The notes: a model not told the origin generated them from the letters alone. Counted from the first letter of the stretch, positions 51,724-61,147 are shown. The stretch: 64,000 nt of DNA from Acidobacteriota bacterium (GCA_029781975.1 JAKOVQ010000017.1:62001-126000); one strand, 5' to 3'. Program-made: numbers and translations.

Positions 51724-52761
51724 CTATCCTTCTGGCTCTTCGGTCTGAATCGCCCCGACCCTTTGGTCGATGCTGGCGGCATCGTCTCGACGGTTTGGCG
51801 CGTCGTCGACAGGATCGTCGGGATGCCCATCGACCGTCTCCTGCGACGTCATCGAGTCGCCCTTTTCCTTGAGCCCGACGAATCGCCCGTTCGTGGCGAG
51901 ATCGATCGATCCGGCGCCGATCCTGGCAATGAGGTCCCGGACGGCATCCAGGATCTCGTCGCGCGAACGGAGGGTTCCCTTTACCACGAGGCTGAGGGAG
52001 TACTTGCGGTGTTCCGGTTCGTAGACGAGCTCGTAGTTCTTCCGATGTCTGGGGACCGCCTCGCTCCCGGCGGCGCCGACCTGCTGCCCTTCTCGCTTGG
52101 CTTGACGAAGGGAGTCCCGGGAAAGGAGGCTGCCTCCGGCGTACTGTGCAACGGCTGCGAGCATCTCCCTCTCGGACCCGAGGCGACTGAGCTCCAGGAG
52201 GAACGTCTTCGAGCGAATGTCGGCGCGCCGACATTCTTCCTTCACGCGGTCGGGAAGGCGAGCGAGGGAAAGCGTCTCGGTGATGGTGACGCGGCTCTTC
52301 CCGATCACGCGGGCGATTTGTTCGTGCGTGTACTGATGCCGCTCCTGCAGGACCAGGTACCCCTCGGCTTCTTCCAGGGGGCTGAGGTCCTTTCGCTGGA
52401 GGTTCTCGATCAGGGCGATCTCGGTCATCTCGGCATCCGTAACCGCCATCTCGATGCAGGGGATCTCCCCCAGCCCAGCCTCCATGGCGGCCCGGAACCG
52501 CCGCTCGCCCGAGATGATCGTGAACCTTCCGTCGTCCCGCGGCCGGACGAGGATCGGCTCCAGGATTCCCTTCTGAAGGATCGACTCCTTGAGGTCCTGC
52601 AGGTCGCCGAGCATGTTTCGGGGCTGGTCGGGGTTCGCCTCGATGAGGTGAATCGCTATCTTGCGGCCGATCGGCAGCTCGTCGGCCCGAACGAGCTGCT
52701 CGACGAAGTGCGAATCGTGCCGCATCCGCGAGGACGGTGGGAGCCCGCGGCGCTTAGACAC
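51724..52761 (-). CDS. parB: Chromosome partitioning protein ParB
   Basis: CTP-dependent sliding clamp loaded at parS. 345 residues. The CTP-binding motif GERRFRAAMEAG and the ParB/Srx core (NPDQPRNMLGDLQDLKESI, GILEPILVRP) occupy about 30-130. An HTH domain follows (THEQIARVIGKSRVTITETLSLARLP). After it comes a C-terminal dimerisation region and an acidic tail of low complexity. GTG at 52761 gives the ParB-typical opening SKRRGLPP and overlaps parA by 8 bp. The stretch QPRNMLGDLQDL is well conserved in chromosomal ParB. Confidence 0.9.
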   Translation of the reverse strand: MSKRRGLPPSSRMRHDSHFVEQLVRADELPIGRKIAIHLIEANPDQPRNMLGDLQDLKESILQKGILEPILVRPRDDGRFTIISGERRFRAAMEAGLGEIPCIEMAVTDAEMTEIALIENLQRKDLSPLEEAEGYLVLQERHQYTHEQIARVIGKSRVTITETLSLARLPDRVKEECRRADIRSKTFLLELSRLGSEREMLAAVAQYAGGSLLSRDSLRQAKREGQQVGAAGSEAVPRHRKNYELVYEPEHRKYSLSLVVKGTLRSRDEILDAVRDLIARIGAGSIDLATNGRFVGLKEKGDSMTSQETVDGHPDDPVDDAPNRRDDAASIDQRVGAIQTEEPEG

Positions 52762-53509
52762 GCGAAAGCACTTCCTCTGTGAGGCTGTAGTACTCCATGG
52801 CTCCGGACGACCGCGGGGCAAACGTGAAGATGGATTCCCGATACGCGGGCGATTCTTCGAGGCGGATCGACTTCGAGATCGTCGTCTTGAAGAGCTTGCC
52901 CTGGAAGACGTCGTCGATCTGCTTCTGGATGTCGCGCCCGAGGATGGTCCGTCGATCGTGGAGGGTGATGACCACCCCGAGGATTTGCAGGTTCGGATTC
53001 GGGCGGCTCTTGATCTTCTCGATGGTCTCGAGAAGGTCGTCCGTCCCTTCCAGGGCGAAGTACGAGGACTGGATCGGGATCAGGACGTGGCTCGCGGCCA
53101 CCATCGCGTTCACGGTGATCATCCCGAGCGTGGGCGGGGTGTCGATGACGATCGCGTCGTAGTCCCCTGCCGCCGGCTGGAGCTTGTCCTTCAGCCGGTA
53201 GTGGCCGTCGATCTCGCCGATCAGCTTCGACTCGACCTTGGCGAGGGAGATCTTCGCGGGGGCGACCCAGAGGGTCGGGAGCGCGGTCGGCAGGACGATC
53301 GATCGGAGCGGAAGGTCGGGGTCCGTCAGGACGTCGTAGACCGACAGGCCGACCGCCTTCCTGTCGAGGAAGGACATGGTGGAGTTGGCCTGGGGATCCA
53401 GGTCGATCAGGAGCGTCTTGAGGTTCTTCTGCGCGAATGCGGCGGAGAGGTTGATGGCCGTGGTCGTCTTCCCGACGCCACCTTTCTGGTTCGCGATCGT
53501 GATGATCAT
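52754..53509 (-). CDS. parA: Chromosome partitioning ATPase ParA/Soj
   Basis: Deviant Walker ATPase moving ParB-parS complexes over the nucleoid. 251 residues. N-terminus IITIANQKGGVGKTTTAINL (deviant Walker A with the signature Lys), Walker A' LLIDLDPQANSTMSF, and Walker B VIDTPPTLGMITVNAM. Short N-terminus without the extra HTH of plasmid type Ia ParA, consistent with the chromosomal type. Confidence 0.94.
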   Translation of the reverse strand: MIITIANQKGGVGKTTTAINLSAAFAQKNLKTLLIDLDPQANSTMSFLDRKAVGLSVYDVLTDPDLPLRSIVLPTALPTLWVAPAKISLAKVESKLIGEIDGHYRLKDKLQPAAGDYDAIVIDTPPTLGMITVNAMVAASHVLIPIQSSYFALEGTDDLLETIEKIKSRPNPNLQILGVVITLHDRRTILGRDIQKQIDDVFQGKLFKTTISKSIRLEESPAYRESIFTFAPRSSGAMEYYSLTEEVLSRV

Positions 53510-53520
53510 GGGAGGCCGAG

Positions 53521-53549
53521 AGGATACGGGCTCGGGAAGGCCGGATCAA
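53521..53549 (-). promoter_or_regulatory. Possible parAB promoter
   Basis: Minus strand TTGATC (53544-53549), 17-bp spacer, TATCCT (53521-53526), then 11 nt to the parA ATG. Each hexamer matches consensus at 4 of 6 positions. Confidence 0.4.
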
Positions 53550-53630
53550 CCCGGAGCGATCTCCCCTGGTTGCCGATGGTCATTCCGGAGCCGGCCAGCC
53601 GGCGCCTCCGGAGCGTTCTTCCCCGTCCGC

Positions 53631-54116
53631 CTACATCTTGTAATTGCCGAGGGAGTCCGGGTCGGCTTCCTCGAACCACTTTCTCAGGCGCTCCGAGCTC
53701 TGGGACTCGGCGGAATCGTCCTGGGCGCGGCTCTTCTCCAGGACCGTCTCCTCGACGAAGACGGGAGCAGAGGCTCGCAGCGCGAGCGCGATGGCGTCGG
53801 AAGGCCGGCTGTCGACGGTCAGCTTCCGGCCGTCGATGTCGAGGTAGATCTCGGCGTAGAACGTGTTCTCCTGCAGCTTCGAGATCAGCACCTTCTCGAC
53901 CTCGCCGCGCACCTGCGAGATCACGTTCCTGAGGAGGTCGTGAGTCATCGGTCGCGGCGTCGTGATTCCTTCCATCTGGAGGGCGATCGCATTCGCCTCG
54001 AAGACCCCCACCCAGATCGGAAGGAAGTTCTTCTCCTCGTCGTCGCGCAGGATGATCACCGGCATGTTGGCGATCGGGTCGACGATGAGGGCTTTGACGT
54101 CCATCTTGACGCTCAC
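53631..54116 (-). CDS. Bifunctional nuclease-family protein (BFN/DUF151)
   Basis: 161 residues of the bifunctional-nuclease domain family. Landmarks are VKALIVDPIANMPVIILRD, LPIWVGVFEANAIALQME, RPMTHDLLRNVI, and the conserved VDSRPSDAIALALRASAPVFV. A short acidic C-terminal extension (about 130-161) follows. Plant and archaeal members were reported to have DNase/RNase activity; bacterial roles are poorly defined. ATG overlaps the miaB stop (ATGA). Last gene of the rpoN-pts operon strand. Confidence 0.88.
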   Translation of the reverse strand: MSVKMDVKALIVDPIANMPVIILRDDEEKNFLPIWVGVFEANAIALQMEGITTPRPMTHDLLRNVISQVRGEVEKVLISKLQENTFYAEIYLDIDGRKLTVDSRPSDAIALALRASAPVFVEETVLEKSRAQDDSAESQSSERLRKWFEEADPDSLGNYKM

Positions 54117-55516
54117 GGAACATCCCCCTGCTCAATAATTTGGGGAACGTGGGCCGGATTTTCAAGCCTCGTGCCGGAGGTTCCGACCACCCTCAGGGCT
54201 TTCCCGCGCAGCGAATTCGGAAAGGCCTCGGTGACCTCGACCCGGACGAGGGTGCCTTCCCCAAAGCGTGCAGGCCCTTCGATGTTGACGACCCGGTTGC
54301 ACGGCGAACGGCCCGAGCTTCGCTCTCCCTTCCGGTCCTCGCCGTCCACGAGAACGTCGAGGACGCTTCCCACGAGAGCGCGGTTGAGCTCGTGCTGGAT
54401 CTCCTGCTGGAGCTCCGTGAGGCGCGCCAGCCTGGCGGCCGACCGGGCGGGCGGGACGTCGTGTTCCCACCGGGCGGCGGCCGTGTGGGGGCGTGGCGAG
54501 TACGTGAAGGAAAAGACCTGGGCGAACCGGACCTCGCGGAGGAGCGACAGCGTCTCCTCGAAGTCGTCCTCCCCTTCGCCTGGAAAGCCGACGATCACGT
54601 CGGTCGACAGCGCGATTCCGGGCAGGGCCTTCCTGATCCGGCGAGCCAGATCGAGGTATTCGGACCTCGTGTACTGCCGCTTCATCCTGGCGAGGACCCT
54701 GTCGCTCCCGGACTGGAACGGGAGGTGAAGCGACGGGCAGACCACCGGGTTCGATGCCATCGCCTCGATGAGCCCGGGCGAGAAGTCCCTCGGGTGGGAG
54801 GTCACGAACCTGAGGCGCTTCAGCCCGGGAAGCGGGGCGATGGCCTTCAGGAGATCGGCGAAGTCGGCGCCGGTCCCGGGATCCCTGTAGGCGTTCACGG
54901 TCTGGCCGAGGAGCTCGATCTCGACAGCCCCGCCCTCGAGGATTCCCCGGACCTCCTCCACGACGTCTTCCAGGCGGCGGTTTCGCTCCCGGCCCCTCGT
55001 GAACGGCACCACGCAGAAGGTACAGTTCTTGTTGCAGCCCTCCATCACCGTCACGGACGCCTTGTGACGGACGAGCCTGTCGATGGCCGCGGGGGTGTAC
55101 GCGACCTCGTCCATATCGAACGAAAGCTCCACCGGCCGGTCCCCCTCCTCCCGGACGCGGCGAAGGACGGAGGGGAGGAGCTCGATCCTTCCCGTTCCGA
55201 GGACGAAGTCGACGTAGGGCGCCCGCCGCAGGATCGCCTCCCCTTCCTGCTGCGCGACGCACCCGCAGACCCCGAGGACCATCGAGGGGCGGGACCTCTT
55301 GATCGCCCCGAGCCGTCCGAGCCTGTCGTACACCTTCTGTTCGGCCTTGTCGCGGACCGAGCACGTGTTGAGGAGGATGACGTCGGCCTCCTCGGGGTCG
55401 GGCGCTTCGCGGTAGCCGTCCCGGGTCAGCAGCCCGACGAAGCGGCGGCTGTCCAGCTCGTTCATCTGGCAGCCCCACGTCTCGACGAAAACGGTCCTCT
55501 TCCCAGGTACGCTCAT
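54113..55516 (-). CDS. miaB: tRNA-2-methylthio-N6-dimethylallyladenosine synthase
   Basis: Radical-SAM methylthiotransferase modifying A37 of tRNA. 467 residues. The N-terminal UPF0004 domain carries three cluster cysteines in ETWGCQMNELDSRR, LNTCSVRDKAEQK and GVCGCVAQQEGE. The radical-SAM triad is in EGCNKNCTFCVVPFTRGRE. A C-terminal TRAM domain (about 390-450) follows. MiaB rather than MtaB/RimO because of the QMNE and FCVVPFTRGRE motifs. Confidence 0.95.
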   Translation of the reverse strand: MSVPGKRTVFVETWGCQMNELDSRRFVGLLTRDGYREAPDPEEADVILLNTCSVRDKAEQKVYDRLGRLGAIKRSRPSMVLGVCGCVAQQEGEAILRRAPYVDFVLGTGRIELLPSVLRRVREEGDRPVELSFDMDEVAYTPAAIDRLVRHKASVTVMEGCNKNCTFCVVPFTRGRERNRRLEDVVEEVRGILEGGAVEIELLGQTVNAYRDPGTGADFADLLKAIAPLPGLKRLRFVTSHPRDFSPGLIEAMASNPVVCPSLHLPFQSGSDRVLARMKRQYTRSEYLDLARRIRKALPGIALSTDVIVGFPGEGEDDFEETLSLLREVRFAQVFSFTYSPRPHTAAARWEHDVPPARSAARLARLTELQQEIQHELNRALVGSVLDVLVDGEDRKGERSSGRSPCNRVVNIEGPARFGEGTLVRVEVTEAFPNSLRGKALRVVGTSGTRLENPAHVPQIIEQGDVP

Positions 55517-55550
55517 CCGGCAGGATCCTCCGGGGGTTCCGCGACGGCGC

Positions 55551-56279
55551 CTATCGCAGCCAGCCGGGCGGCGTCCCGGCCTTTCGCGCCTGCTCCTGCA
55601 GGTCCTCGAGAGCCGCCTTCGCGGCGTCGAGCTCCTCGAGGTTCTTCTTCAGGGCTTCCTTCGCCTGCTCCCAGGCGGGCCGGATGACCCGATCCCTGTA
55701 GTTGCCGTCGTCCCACGCGTAGAAGTCGTTCTCGAGGCGGCGGACCTCGTTCGAGAGACGCTCCTTCGCTTCCTCTGCGTCCTCGACCCTCTTCCTGGCG
55801 GCCTGCGCGATGGCCCTCCAGTCGGACTCCGTCCTCCCGAGCGAGTCCTTGTATTCCGGGATGGCGATGATCTCGGGGGCCGGGGTCTTCCTGGCGGCGC
55901 GCGACCGGGCCGGCTTGCCCGAGGGAGACGCCGAGGGCGTCGACGGAGATGGCGCGGCTCCGGGCTCCCCGTCCTTGCGGAGGGACTCGTTGGTGATGAC
56001 GAGGCGTCTCGGAGGCTTTCCCGCAGCCTCGTTCTCCGCGCGCGATTGCCTGGCGATGTCGGCGAGCGAGGCCGGGTGTCCCGTCCCTCCCGCAGACGCT
56101 TCCGCCGCTCCCCCTCCCGTCTTCCGGGCGCCGGGGGTCGCGGTGGGGGCAGGCGGGGGTGAATCCCGATCGTCCGCGCGGGCGGCGCCGGTCGCCGGTG
56201 CGCCGAGCAGGGCGAGGCAGGATAGGAGCCCGAGGGCGTGGCAAGCGGTTCGAGGGAATGTCCTGCTCATGCGCGTCAC
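55551..56279 (-). CDS. Secreted coiled-coil protein of unknown function
   Basis: A 242-residue protein with an N-terminal signal peptide (HALGLLSCLALLGAPATG). A low-complexity Pro/Ala/Ser/Gly central part (about 35-135) is followed by a C-terminal helical, probably coiled-coil segment rich in Ala, Glu, Arg and Lys (about 155-235), ending GTPPGWLR. No recognised family. GTG at 56279 overlaps the cupin stop (GTGA); an internal ATG at 56270 is an alternative start. Confidence 0.65.
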   Translation of the reverse strand: MTRMSRTFPRTACHALGLLSCLALLGAPATGAARADDRDSPPPAPTATPGARKTGGGAAEASAGGTGHPASLADIARQSRAENEAAGKPPRRLVITNESLRKDGEPGAAPSPSTPSASPSGKPARSRAARKTPAPEIIAIPEYKDSLGRTESDWRAIAQAARKRVEDAEEAKERLSNEVRRLENDFYAWDDGNYRDRVIRPAWEQAKEALKKNLEELDAAKAALEDLQEQARKAGTPPGWLR

Positions 56280-56644
56280 GGAGCCGTCGTCCCCGTCCTT
56301 CCGTATCGGTCCTCGAGTCGAACGACGTCGTCGAGCTCGGGCGAGGAGACCTCGACGATGAGGACGTCGGCAGCCTCGGCGAACATCCGGTGCCTCGTCC
56401 CGGGCCTGATGTGGAAGGACACCCCGGGCCCGAGACGGAGGGTCTGGCGGAGACCGTCCTCCTCGACCTCGAGCCCGAGGCTTCCGGAGAGGACGTGGAC
56501 CGTCTCCTCCTTCACGTTGTGGTACTGGTAGGAGAGGGACTCCCCTGCCCGGATGGTGATCAGCTTCCCGGCGTAACGCGCCGTCTCGGCGAAGACGAGC
56601 TCGTGACCCCAGGGCTTCGGGACGGTTCGAGGGTTGGTCGTCAT
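56276..56644 (-). CDS. Single-domain cupin, mannose-6-phosphate-isomerase type II-like
   Basis: A 122-residue beta-barrel related to the C-terminal isomerase domain of type II phosphomannose isomerases. The motif PKPWGHELVFAET is followed by cupin motif 1 (LSYQYHNVKEETVHVLSG) and motif 2 (GVSFHIRPGTRHRMFAE), with His and Glu metal ligands. It overlaps ptsI by ATGA and may act on a sugar phosphate or merely bind metal. Confidence 0.8.
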   Translation of the reverse strand: MTTNPRTVPKPWGHELVFAETARYAGKLITIRAGESLSYQYHNVKEETVHVLSGSLGLEVEEDGLRQTLRLGPGVSFHIRPGTRHRMFAEAADVLIVEVSSPELDDVVRLEDRYGRTGTTAP

Positions 56645-58431
56645 ACGGTAACCGCCGTCCGGAGCTCGGCGCCTCCGGAGAAGAGGTTCTCGGACTCCCG
56701 CAGGAGGAGAGCGGCGACGTCGTCGGGCGTCGAGAGGGAGAGGGCGGCCCGAGCCATCCGTGCGGCGTCCGCGGCGGAGACGCCGCAGGCGACGTCCTTG
56801 AGGGCCGGGACGGACCGGGGGCCCATCGAGAACTCTCGAATCCCGAGGCCCAGGAGGAGCATGAAGAGGACCGGGTCGGCGGCCATCTCGCCGCAGACGG
56901 CCACCGGCTTCCCGGCAGCCCTGCCAGCCTCGGCGACGCGAGAAATCAATCGAAGGATGGACGGGTGATGCGGGCGGAAGACGTCCGACACGTGCTCGTT
57001 CGCCCGGTCCGCGGCCAGGGTGTACTGGATCAGGTCGTTCGTCCCGAGCGAGAGGAAGTCGACCTCCGCGGCGATGAGGTCGGCCGTGATGGCCGCCGAC
57101 GGGACCTCGATCATCGCTCCGAGAGGGACGTTGTCGGGTACCGGGACGCCTCTCTCGTCGAGCTCCTGGCGCGCCTCGTCCACGAACGCACGGACCCGGC
57201 GCATCTCCTCGACGCCCGAGACCATCGGGATGAGGATCCGGAGGTTTCCGGCGGACGCCGCGGCGAGCAGCGCGCGGATCTGCGTCCGGAACATGTCCGC
57301 GCGCCGGAAGCAGAGCCGCACGCCGCGAAGGCCGAGCACGGGGTTCGGCTCCTCCGTCCCGACGAGGTGGCGCGCGCCCTTCTTCCCGCCGAGGTCGTAC
57401 GTCCGGATGACCACCGGGCGGGGGGCGAGCCTCTCGAGGGCCTCCCTGTAGATGGCGGTCTGGATCGCCTCGTCGGGGAACTCGACCCCTTCGGAAGACA
57501 GGTACAGGAACTCCGAGCGGAAGAGCCCGATGCCGTCCGCCCCGTAGCCGAGGACGTCCCGGACCTCGCTGGCGAGCTCGATGTTCGCCCGGACGGCGAC
57601 CTCCTCGCCGTCCCGGGTCCGGGCGATCCCCCCGAGGCTCCGCCTCTTGAGCGACTCCTCGACCGTCAGCTCGCGCCCGCGGCGCTCGAGGAAGAGGGAG
57701 ACGACGTCCTCGGGGGGCTCCCTCCAGACGACCCCGTCGCGCCCGTCGACGACGAGGCGGTCCCCCTCGCCGACGCTCACGAGGAGCTTCGGGACGGCGA
57801 CCACGGCGGGGAGGCCGAACGAGCGGGCCAGGATGGCCGCGTGCGAGGTCTTCCCGCCGCGCTCGGTCACGAACGCGACGACCCGCTCCCGCGGGATCCG
57901 GATCGCGTCGGACGGGGTCAGCTCGTCGGCGACCAGGATGATGTTGTCCCCGGTCAGCTCCTCCATCCGCTGGCGCGACGCGCCTCCGTCGCCGAGGTGC
58001 TTCCTCACGAGGCGCGAAACGTCGACGAGGTCCGCCGCCCGGAGCGCGAGCTCCTGGTCCGGCAGGTCGCGAAGCTTGGCGCTCAAAGACTCCGCGACGA
58101 CGCTGACGGCCCACTCCGCGTTGACCCCCTCGGTGGAGATCCGCTTCTCGATCGGTCCCAGGAAGGCCGAGTCCTTCAGGAAGAGCGCGTGCGCGTGGAA
58201 GATCGCGGCGTAGTCGTTGCCGAGCTTGCCCCGCACCTGGTCGGCCATCTCGCCGATCTCCCGGAGGGAGGCGTCCACCGCGTGGCGGAACCGCTCCAGC
58301 TCGGCGGGGACCTGCTCGCGGTCGAGGTCCCGCCTCGGCGCGGCGTCCGGCCGGACGATCCAGACGACCGCCCGTCCGACGGCGACGCCCGGAGACACGG
58401 GGATCCCGCTGAGCGACAGGGCGCGCTTCAT
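56641..58431 (-). CDS. ptsI: Phosphoenolpyruvate-protein phosphotransferase (PTS enzyme I)
   Basis: Transfers phosphate from PEP to HPr. 596 residues. The HPr-binding/phosphohistidine domain has active-site His197 in GGKTSHAAILARSFG. The PEP-binding barrel has GIGLFRSEFLYL, VIRTYDLGGKKG, NPVLGLRGVRLC, GAMIEVPSAAI, DFLSLGTNDLIQYTLAADR and the Cys in VAVCGEMAADP. A full-length cytosolic enzyme with no GAF domain, so PtsI and not PtsP. Confidence 0.95.
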   Translation of the reverse strand: MKRALSLSGIPVSPGVAVGRAVVWIVRPDAAPRRDLDREQVPAELERFRHAVDASLREIGEMADQVRGKLGNDYAAIFHAHALFLKDSAFLGPIEKRISTEGVNAEWAVSVVAESLSAKLRDLPDQELALRAADLVDVSRLVRKHLGDGGASRQRMEELTGDNIILVADELTPSDAIRIPRERVVAFVTERGGKTSHAAILARSFGLPAVVAVPKLLVSVGEGDRLVVDGRDGVVWREPPEDVVSLFLERRGRELTVEESLKRRSLGGIARTRDGEEVAVRANIELASEVRDVLGYGADGIGLFRSEFLYLSSEGVEFPDEAIQTAIYREALERLAPRPVVIRTYDLGGKKGARHLVGTEEPNPVLGLRGVRLCFRRADMFRTQIRALLAAASAGNLRILIPMVSGVEEMRRVRAFVDEARQELDERGVPVPDNVPLGAMIEVPSAAITADLIAAEVDFLSLGTNDLIQYTLAADRANEHVSDVFRPHHPSILRLISRVAEAGRAAGKPVAVCGEMAADPVLFMLLLGLGIREFSMGPRSVPALKDVACGVSAADAARMARAALSLSTPDDVAALLLRESENLFSGGAELRTAVTV

Positions 58432-58527
58432 CCGTCCGGATTGTAGCGTTCCCCGTCGGGCCGGGGCTGCGGGACGGGAAGGGATCGCCTCCGGCGTCCG
58501 GAGGCGCCGGCGCGGGGCCGCGCTCCC

Positions 58528-58797
58528 CTACTCGGACTCGTCGAAGCGGCGGTCGACGAGCTCCTCGAGCGCCCGCATGGCGTCGCCCTCGTCGATCCCG
58601 TCCGTCCTGACGACGATCGACGTCCCTTTCCCCGCGGCGAGGAGGAGGACTCCGAGGATGCTCTTCCCGTCCACGTCCTCCCCGTCCTTGGAGAGGGTGA
58701 CCCGGCAGCTGTAGTGCGCCGCGGTGTGGACCAGCTTCGCGGCGGCCCTCGCGTGGAGCCCCAGCCGGTTCTTGACGAGGAGCTGCTTCTCGATCAC
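58528..58797 (-). CDS. ptsH: Phosphocarrier protein HPr
   Basis: 89 residues. Phosphohistidine site His15 in NRLGLHARAAAKLV and the regulatory Ser46 in GKSILGVLLLAAGKGT are both intact, so it can be phosphorylated by enzyme I and by the HPr kinase encoded two genes upstream. GTG at 58797 overlaps the EIIA stop. The 96-bp gap to ptsI shows no obvious terminator. Confidence 0.95.
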   Translation of the reverse strand: MIEKQLLVKNRLGLHARAAAKLVHTAAHYSCRVTLSKDGEDVDGKSILGVLLLAAGKGTSIVVRTDGIDEGDAMRALEELVDRRFDESE

Positions 58798-59249
58798 GAG
58801 CGGACCTGCTCCGTCTCCATGAGCTCGGCCGCCGCGACGATGCTCTTCCGGCCCCGCTCGACGAGGGTGCAGGCGATCTCGGTGGGGCCCTCGCCGACCC
58901 GGCAGAGCGCGATCGCCTTCAGGACCATCGGGAGGTTGACCCCGGTCACGATCTCCACCTTGCCGCGCTCGCGGAAGGCGAGGGCGAGGTTCGACGGGGT
59001 CCCCCCGAACATGTCGGTGAGGAGCACGACCCCCCGGCCGCGGTCGGCCGCCGAGATCGCCTCCCGGAGCCGCTGGCTCGCCTTCTCGGGCGCCTCGTCC
59101 CAGGCGAGGGAGAGGGCGCCGCACGTCTCCGGCGTGTCGGGCTCGAGGACGTGGACCGTCTCGCGGAGCGCGTCGGCGAGAGGGCCGTGGGAGAGGAGGA
59201 GGAGCCCGACCGGCGGCTCGCCGGCTCCCTCGTCGCGGGGTGCTTTCAT
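58794..59249 (-). CDS. PTS EIIA component, mannose family
   Basis: Cytoplasmic phosphotransfer domain of 151 residues accepting phosphate from HPr on His21 (LLLLSHGPLADAL). VVLLTDMFGGTPSNLAL is the other family signature. No EIIB, EIIC or EIID gene is present, so it is probably regulatory. Coupled by 4-bp overlaps to rapZ and ptsH. Confidence 0.9.
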   Translation of the reverse strand: MKAPRDEGAGEPPVGLLLLSHGPLADALRETVHVLEPDTPETCGALSLAWDEAPEKASQRLREAISAADRGRGVVLLTDMFGGTPSNLALAFRERGKVEIVTGVNLPMVLKAIALCRVGEGPTEIACTLVERGRKSIVAAAELMETEQVRS

Positions 59250-60124
59250 GGGGTCTCTCGAACGTCGTCCCGGTGGGTGACCCGGACCGGGTAGCCCCGG
59301 TCCGCGAGGTCGCGGCCGAGGCGGTCGGCGATGTAGACGGATCGGTGGCGCCCGCCGGTGCAGCCGATCCCGATCGTGAGGTAGGCCCGGTTCTCGCGCC
59401 GGTACTCCGGCAGGCAGAAGAGGAGGAAGTCGAGGAGGCGCGCGTAGAAGGGCTCGGTCGACTCGCCGGCGGCGATGTATCCGGCCACCTCGGGATCCCG
59501 TCCCGTCCGGTCGCGCAGGGTCGGCTCGAAGTGGGGGTTCCGGAGGAAACGGACGTCCCAGCAGAGGTCGAGGGACGCCGGGAGCCCGTGCTTGAACCCG
59601 AACGAGACGATCGAGACCGCGAGCTCGCCCGGGTCCTCGGGCGAGCGGAAGTGCTCGGCGAGGACGGAGCGGAGCTCGTGGACCGTCATGGCCGTGGTGT
59701 CGATGACGACGTCGGCCGACTCCCGAAGGCCCTCGAGGAGGCTCCTCTCCAGGCGGACCGCCTCGACCAGGGTCCGTCCGACCGCCAGGGGGTGAGGCCG
59801 CCGCGTCTCGGAGAAGCGGCGGTAGAGCGTCCGGTCCTCGGCGTCGAGGAAGACGAGGGTGACCGGGAGGCGCGCCTTGAGGTCCCGGAGGAGCGGGGGG
59901 AAGGCCTCGGAGAAGCCGGGGTTCCTCACGTCGAGGACGACCGCGTGCTTCGGGTGGCCGACCTTCCCGCTCCCGATCTCGTCCGCGAGCCCCGGGAGCA
60001 GCCGGAGCGGGAGGTTGTCGACCGTGCTGTAGCCGATGTCCTCGAGCGCGTGGGCCGCGTACGACTTCCCCGAGCCCGACAGGCCCGTGACGACGAGGAG
60101 CCGCTGCTCCGGCGACGACGTCAC
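59246..60124 (-). CDS. rapZ: RapZ/YvcJ family P-loop nucleotide- and RNA-binding protein
   Basis: 292 residues. N-terminal P-loop ATPase domain with GLSGSGKS (14-21) and the conserved YSTVDNLPLRLLPGLAD. The C-terminal domain has SFGFKHGLPASLDLCWDVRFL, NPHF and the GCTGGRHRSVYIADRL signature. In E. coli it controls GlmZ sRNA decay; in Firmicutes the homologue (YvcJ) is linked to HPr-type PTS proteins. Placement between hprK and the EIIA gene supports a PTS-linked regulatory role. Confidence 0.92.
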   Translation of the reverse strand: MTSSPEQRLLVVTGLSGSGKSYAAHALEDIGYSTVDNLPLRLLPGLADEIGSGKVGHPKHAVVLDVRNPGFSEAFPPLLRDLKARLPVTLVFLDAEDRTLYRRFSETRRPHPLAVGRTLVEAVRLERSLLEGLRESADVVIDTTAMTVHELRSVLAEHFRSPEDPGELAVSIVSFGFKHGLPASLDLCWDVRFLRNPHFEPTLRDRTGRDPEVAGYIAAGESTEPFYARLLDFLLFCLPEYRRENRAYLTIGIGCTGGRHRSVYIADRLGRDLADRGYPVRVTHRDDVRETP

Positions 60125-61140
60125 GGGGCGTTCGTCCCCGCGGCGCGCGGCCGCTTCCCGACCCGGGCCCTCCGGTCTCCCGCGGTCTTCCGGGCGATCT
60201 CCTCGTGGACCCGGGCGGCCATCTCCCGCGCCGCGTGGTAGCCGCGGCGCTTCAGGAGGTGGTTGCGCGCCGCGATCTCCACGAGGAGCGCGACGTCGCG
60301 CCCGGTCGCCACCGGCATCCGGATCATCGGGATGGCGACGCCGAGGATCGTCTCGGTCTCGTCGTCGAGCCCGAGCCTGTCGTACTCGGTCCCCTCGATC
60401 CAGTGGGTGAGCCGGATGACGTACTCGACGGTGTGCCGCTCGAGGACGGCCGCCACGCCGAACAGGAGCGGGACGTTCACGATGCCGAGGCCCCGGAGCT
60501 CCATGTGGTGACGGATCACCCCGGCCGACGAGCCGACGAGGGCGTCGTTGTGGAACCGCTTGATCACGACGAGGTCGTCCGCCACGAGCCGGTGGCCGCG
60601 CTGGACGAGGGCGAGCGCGCACTCGCTCTTCCCCACGCCGGAGTCCCCGAGGAGGAGCGTCCCGAGGCCGCCCACCTCCAGGAGGACCCCGTGGAGGGTG
60701 ACGCGCGGAGCCAGGGACTCCTCGAGGAACGCCGTCAGGCCTTCGATCACGGTGCTCGTGAGCCGGGGGGTTCCGAACAGCGGGATGTCCCGCTCGCGAC
60801 AGAACCTCTTGAGGACGGCCGGCGCCCGGATCCCCTTCGTGACGACGACGCAGGAGAGCGGCAGCGCGGTGAAGGCGTCGAACCGCTGGCGCGCGACCTC
60901 CGGCGAGAGCGTCTTGAGGTACTCGAACTCGCTCTCGCCGAGGATCTGCACGCGGTGCGGCCTCACGTACGGCAGGAACCCCGCGATCGCCAGGCCCGGC
61001 TTCTGGACGCGCGGCCACTCGATGGGCCGGCGGAGGCCGGCGCGCCCGCAGAGGAGCTTCAGGCCGAGCGGCGCCAGGCCGGGCGACTCGAGGTCGCCCG
61101 CCGTGACCTGCGGCTTCAGCTCGGGGGGAGACGGGAGCAT
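60121..61140 (-). CDS. hprK: HPr kinase/phosphorylase
   Basis: Phosphorylates or dephosphorylates HPr on Ser46. 339 residues. The P-loop is GDSGVGKS (165-172), followed by LVADDLVVIKRF, the HprK signature MELRGLGIVNVPLLFG, and a C-terminal helix with LLKRRGY. The N-terminal DRTGG-like domain is present. The C-terminus has an extra Arg-rich tail. Stop overlaps the rapZ GTG. Confidence 0.94.
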   Translation of the reverse strand: MLPSPPELKPQVTAGDLESPGLAPLGLKLLCGRAGLRRPIEWPRVQKPGLAIAGFLPYVRPHRVQILGESEFEYLKTLSPEVARQRFDAFTALPLSCVVVTKGIRAPAVLKRFCRERDIPLFGTPRLTSTVIEGLTAFLEESLAPRVTLHGVLLEVGGLGTLLLGDSGVGKSECALALVQRGHRLVADDLVVIKRFHNDALVGSSAGVIRHHMELRGLGIVNVPLLFGVAAVLERHTVEYVIRLTHWIEGTEYDRLGLDDETETILGVAIPMIRMPVATGRDVALLVEIAARNHLLKRRGYHAAREMAARVHEEIARKTAGDRRARVGKRPRAAGTNAP

Positions 61141-61147
61141 GCGCCTC